Shown here piece by piece: positions 57,436 through 64,000 of a stretch of DNA of 64,000 nucleotides; within the stretch, counting starts at the first letter, position 1; each line of letters starts with the position of its first letter. Origin of the DNA: Theobroma cacao (lineage: Eukaryota; Streptophyta; Magnoliopsida; Malvales; Malvaceae); contig NC_030853.1 in the NCBI RefSeq assembly GCF_000208745.1, positions 1,223,948 to 1,287,947 on the forward strand. Reading direction: 5' to 3'. A model generated the notes under the pieces. The model did not search any database. It was not told where the DNA came from and was given only the letters and a program-made list of their open reading frames with translations. The position numbers and the translations under genes were made by a program.

Positions 57436-60400
57436 TTGGCCATGGCATCACGCCAATGCTACATTTTGACTACCTGACAAAATGATTTCGACTCATCAGT
57501 GGTAGAGATGGTCGCTAAAAACATGCTGTGAGCTCTAGAAAATTTGGAGAAAGAGATATTGTGAGATACGGAATGTACTGTCGAGTTGGCTGAAGGAGGT
57601 GAAGAGTGCCAATCAGGAACAATGGGGGGCAAGGTATAATCATATACGGATAGCTGTTTCGATACTTGTCGCTGGCATTTGGTAGGAATAATAGTGTGCT
57701 TTTTTGTATGTGACGAAGAAATATTATTTTGCTGTATTACCATCCTTGGCTCAATCAGAAGGGAGGTAAGTGAATCGTCAATTTGGTTGACGTTGTTTCC
57801 AAAGGTGTTGACTCTTGGGGTTGCGTCGGTGATTTGTCTTCATATTTGGCTACCCTAACTTCTTGGACTTGTTCCAAATGAGTAGGCATCGGTGAATTAT
57901 CTATTGGCTTTTGTTGTATGGTACTTCCAAGACTTGAGTATCCATGCGATTCATCAAATGGACTGGAAGAAGTGATTTGCGCATGCTAATTTGCATTCTT
58001 AGTAGTTGAGTCAGTTAACTTTCGTACTTGTTTTGTCAAATGGAAATATTTCTTCCCAAAATTGCACATCTCGCGATATATATATCTTTTTGCTTTCAAG
58101 ATCATATACGCAATATCTTTTCTGTCTTGAAAGATAGCTAACAAAGATTCTCAATTTACTCCTAGAGGCAAACTTATCATGAGACTTGTTATTGACACAT
58201 TCATAACAGAGGCACCCAAAGAATGTAAGATGGTCATATGAAGAGATTTGCCAAGCAATTTCTCGTATGGGGTCTAATTCTTTATGACTAAGAGTGGCAT
58301 ACAGTTGATCAGATGCACTGCAGTGAGTACACATTCACCCCAAAAGGTGATGGGAAGGTTGGCTTGAAATCAAAGTGCTTGTGCCACCTCTAAGAGATGA
58401 CGATGCTTGCGTTCCACCGCATCATTTTGTTGAGATGTGTTTGTGTAGCTGGTTTATCTTTCTATGTTGTACTCAAAATAGTAATCCACCAAATCTTCAT
58501 GTTTAAATTTCAAGCCATTATCTGTTTGCAATATCTTAATCTTTGCATTGAATTGTGTTTTAACCCATTGAAAAAAATAAAGCAAGAGATTTCTAGTTTT
58601 TGATTTATGCGTCATAAGAAAAATCCATGTTGTTTGGCTATAGTCATCAACAATAGTGAGGAAATAATGTGTTCTCGAAAAAGATGCAGTGCGATAGGAA
58701 CCTTAAATATTACAATGAATTAAATCGAAAGCATGCAAACTTTTATTCTTGTGAAGAGGGAAAGGCAATCTAGTTTGTTTCACCTTACAACAAGCATCAC
58801 AAAGAAAATTGTCCTTTTTAGTATAGGTGATAGATAAATTCAGAACTACTCGAAGACGATCCAAAGGAATGTGCTGTAATCGACGTTGCCACAGAATTAC
58901 ATTATCTTTGCCTTTAGCCAAAAGAGCCTTGCTTGCCCTCATTGGCTCCAAGAAGTATAATCCATTCTGCACTCTACCCATTCTAATCGGCTTCCTCGAG
59001 GGTACGTCTTGTATCACAAAAAAATCAAATCCAAAGATGAGAAGACAGTTCAAGTCATGAATTATTTTGCTCACAAATAACAAATTAAAACAAAAAGTCA
59101 AGCACACCCAGAACTTTATCCATAGTTAAATTATGCCTAAGATTCACTTGACCCACGGCATGCACTTAGCACAGTATCACCATTTGGGATTTGGACAGGT
59201 GAGATATTAGAATTTTCAACCATGTTGAACAAACTGTCAATTTGACGAGTGATATAATCTGTGACCCTAGTGTCAATTATTCACAAGTTGTCCTTTTTAC
59301 TAGCAGAATTAACAGAAAAGTTTACATTGAAGGCATTTGAGGGCATGTTAACTGCTGGTCCAATATTAGAATTGGACTCAGTTGACTGTCAGCCCGAAAG
59401 GTCCATTAGCTGCTGATATTGGGCCTGTGTAAGCCTAGGCACCGATGAACAAGACACATGACTAGTGTCTGCTTCTCCCCCAACTGCAAATTCACTAGTT
59501 TGCTTCCCTACCACATTGTCGGAGTTCTTGCCCGATCACGCACTTGTTCTCCCTTGGGTTTCGGTTTTCGCTGCCAATCTGGTGGGTACCTAACTATCTC
59601 GTAGCTGGAATCACGAGGTATGGCCGGCTTTATCACAGTGAGTGCAACAGGAACAGTATCTTTTTTTTCCACGTTGCTCACACTGGTCATTGTGCCAATC
59701 ACTTACCTTTTGTTCACTGCCACACTTAATGCCGCCGATTGCCTAGTTTCTCATCATCAGGCAACTCTTTCGGGCACCATAGATCACGATACAGCCACCA
59801 CCAGTTGCTTTTCTTCTTGTGCTGCAATCACGTAAGCCCGTCCAACTGACGACAAGGGTTCCAAGCTAAGAATTTGTGAGTACACAGTTCTGTAGCTTTC
59901 ATCCAATCCCATCAGAAAGTCAAATACCTTTTTTTCTCGCTCATCTCCTACATTTGTCTCGAGACACCACAAGTGCATTTTCCATAGATGCAAATTGATA
60001 AAGGTTGAAAGGTTTGTGCTTCATTCCATAAAGTTGTCAATTTTTCATAATAAATAGAGATTGAAACCTTCTCTTATTGTAAGATTGTAATTGCTTGCTT
60101 AAGTTTGTAGGCCCTAAGGGTAATGCCCTGAGTAAACTGTTCCTTGAGATTTGCCCATATGTCACTTGCATTTTCTGTATATACTGCTTCTCCCTTCAAT
60201 TCTTTCGAAAAAGTATTAATTAGCTAAGATAATATTATTGCATTACACTGTACCCAGTTTTGAAATTCTGAAAAATTGATTTTCTACTTAGAAATTATTA
60301 CATCCATGAACTCTTGAATTGGAGAGCATTCAAACAATTACGTCTCCAAATGAAGTAGTTATCTTCAGTTTCACTTAGAGAGGCTGTGTAGCAAGTTGTC

Positions 60401-60475
60401 CCCAGTTTCACTTAGGTATGAATACAGCAAACAGTACCTTGATTGATCAGATCTAGTGCTCCCTTCCCTTGGGGA
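57213..60475 (-). mobile_element. Decayed Ty1/copia LTR retrotransposon, internally deleted
   Basis: Minus-strand frames in element order encode a copia gag-like stretch (about 59784-60470), a zinc-knuckle-like cysteine/histidine region (about 59600-59702), a gag-pre-integrase and integrase N-terminal region (58703-59107, with LWQRRLQHIPLDRLR and CDACCK), an integrase C-terminal region (58011-58334, with RKYVFV-like and SRDVQFWEE words) and the linker before reverse transcriptase (about 57459-57743). After the word DAMAKEI at about 57428-57440 the reverse transcriptase and RNase H are missing, and the sequence runs straight into an LTR. Frameshifts and stops are frequent, and the 5' LTR and a primer-binding site are absent. 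The element is dead. It is 3.3 kb long, against about 5 kb for intact copia elements. Confidence 0.85.
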
Positions 60476-60689
60476 GTTAGTTTTTTTATTTTTTTAAAAA
60501 TATAATAATAATTTTTTAAATTAATAAAAAAAATATTTTAGTTTTTTCATAATCTTGTTTGCACTTTTAAGATAAAATATCTATTTCTAACATTAACGAA
60601 CTTTCGTATAATTTCGATCAATATTTAAAAAGTAAAAATATTCTACCCCTTTTTATATGATAATTTTTAATCTTATTGGCATGCGTCAT

Positions 60690-61278
60690 CTTACTAGTAG
60701 TATATGCATCTCAAATAGAACAGGTAATATTGTTCCGAGATCATGAAGACCCTGTGAACATTAGAATACAAAAGATTGTAGCAATGCATTAATACTTTTT
60801 TCTTCCATTCTAGTAAAAATAAAAGAAGCACAAAGTCTTGAGTACTTCAACAATATGAATAACAAGCCTAGCAAGCTCTTCAGTTGCGGTTTTGCTTCTC
60901 AATTGTAATAGCTTTCTATACCTTATTGTTGAAAATTTAGACAGACCAATGGTCTAAATCAACCGGATTATTGTTGGTAATCAAATATGAAAATTCAGTC
61001 AATTATTATGGAGTTTTAACTTGGACAGATTATCCACGATCTGCTACTTAGCATTGAGCTTGAGTCATTCATGATCTTGAAGCACCTGAAACCAGTTTAC
61101 AATTTAATAAACTGATTAGGAAATCAAATAATCAAATTTTACGTAATCTATAACAATTAAAAAGATTAATGCAAGCAAACAGAATCAATCAGAACAAGAG
61201 ATTTGGATTGCTCCAAGAATACTCATGAAATCTACCTGCGATCATTTCAAAGTTGAAGAGATCAGCTAAAACCAGAGG
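60690..61278 (-). pseudogene. Degraded copy of the nuclease gene 5' half
   Basis: The stretch follows 55280-56060 of the nuclease gene collinearly, including introns. Shared blocks are TACTAGTAGTATATGCATCTCAAA-like, TGCAATGCATTAAT, AATAATAAGCCTAGCAA-like, CACCTGAAACCAGTTTACAA and CTCATGAAATCTACCTG, then the ATTTCAAAGTTGAAGAGATCA word near the start codon exon. Most exon sequence is eroded, with deletions in the second, third and fourth exons and no intact frame. The rest of the gene is absent. It lies immediately downstream of the uridine kinase-like gene on the same strand. Confidence 0.85.
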
Positions 61279-61529
61279 CGGACCGACATAGAGTGTAGTG
61301 GTGTCAGATGACACCATTGAAGTGCCAAAAATCTCGACTAATTATACTACTTATGCTAGAGGTTTATGTATTGGCAGAATTGGGCTGATTTGAAACAAAC
61401 TAGCTAGACGAAGTCAGTAGCTTAAGTTTCTTCTAAGGTGGTAGCATCGATCTAGCTGATAGGCTTAAGCTTGGAAGCAAATTCATTAATCTGATCTAGC
61501 AGATAGGCTAAGGCTTAGAAGCGAAATCA
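61279..61529. other. Spacer with a 44-bp tandem duplication abutting the UKL stop
   Basis: It contains unrecognised DNA with a GAGGCGGACCGACATA word of a type often seen at the edge of plant transposons (weak inference), and two adjacent copies of a 44-bp unit at 61449-61492 and 61493-61537. The second copy covers the UKL stop codon and the last codons. No gene is seen in the spacer itself. Confidence 0.6.

Positions 61530-64000
<2,471 letters not shown>

Noticed and set aside
60361..60480. Candidate 5' LTR or primer-binding site of the copia relic
   Set aside because: No TG...CA LTR matching 57213-57435 and no TGGTATCAGAGC word is present; the upstream DNA is unrelated AT-rich sequence.

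Overview
The window is nuclear DNA of a flowering plant, almost certainly a eudicot. Genes are broken by short AT-rich GT-AG introns, intergenic DNA is strongly AT-rich, and most encoded proteins are families restricted to or typical of plants (golgin candidate 6, glucuronokinase, DUF707, GDSL esterases, CAN-type nuclease, UKL uridine kinase-like). I could not fix the genus from sequence alone. One 15-base N run (8169-8183) shows it is a draft assembly.

Layout. 1-5558: AT-rich DNA with no gene, holding three pairs of diverged tandem repeats. 5819-11825 (+): golgin candidate 6, a p115/Uso1-type vesicle tether, 19 coding exons. 13963-16800 (+): glucuronokinase. 17529-21186 (+): TruB-type pseudouridine synthase. 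22162-25738 (-): DUF707 membrane protein. 26.9-30.0 kb: repeat-rich spacer. 30019-34969 (+): SGF29, a SAGA subunit, with a 14-nt micro-exon. 35861-43251 (-): tandem array of three GDSL esterase/lipase genes. 44890-46452 (+): TAF13. 48672-50924 (+): SURF2-family protein. 51966-53063 (+): small Sel1-repeat gene with an in-frame TGA. 54299-56154 (-): CAN-type staphylococcal-like nuclease. 57.2-60.5 kb (-): decayed Ty1/copia element. 61530-64000 (-): uridine kinase/UPRT-like gene running off the right edge.

The genes form no operon-like pathway; they are mostly single-copy housekeeping genes acting in Golgi tethering, UDP-glucuronate salvage, RNA modification, transcription (SGF29 and TAF13), RNA/DNA turnover and pyrimidine salvage. 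From memory, the neighbours resemble two Arabidopsis segments (At5g14440-14470: SURF2, GDSL, TruB, glucuronokinase; At3g27440-27530: UKL, SGF29, DUF707, golgin candidate 6). If so, this window keeps together genes that were partitioned between duplicated segments in Arabidopsis.

The dynamic part is 51-62 kb. A broken uridine-kinase exon copy (51.2 kb) and a broken nuclease copy (60.7-61.3 kb) sit on either side of the intact nuclease and the copia relic, alongside other local duplications. A family of roughly 500-bp terminal-inverted-repeat elements (29.1, 43.8 and 47.0 kb) and two probable tRNA-derived SINE relics (49.4 and 62.3 kb) are the other mobile DNA. I found no convincing undescribed biological system. 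The best leads are the nonsense codon in the Sel1 gene, the UKL/nuclease duplication scar, the TIR element family and the copia internal deletion.
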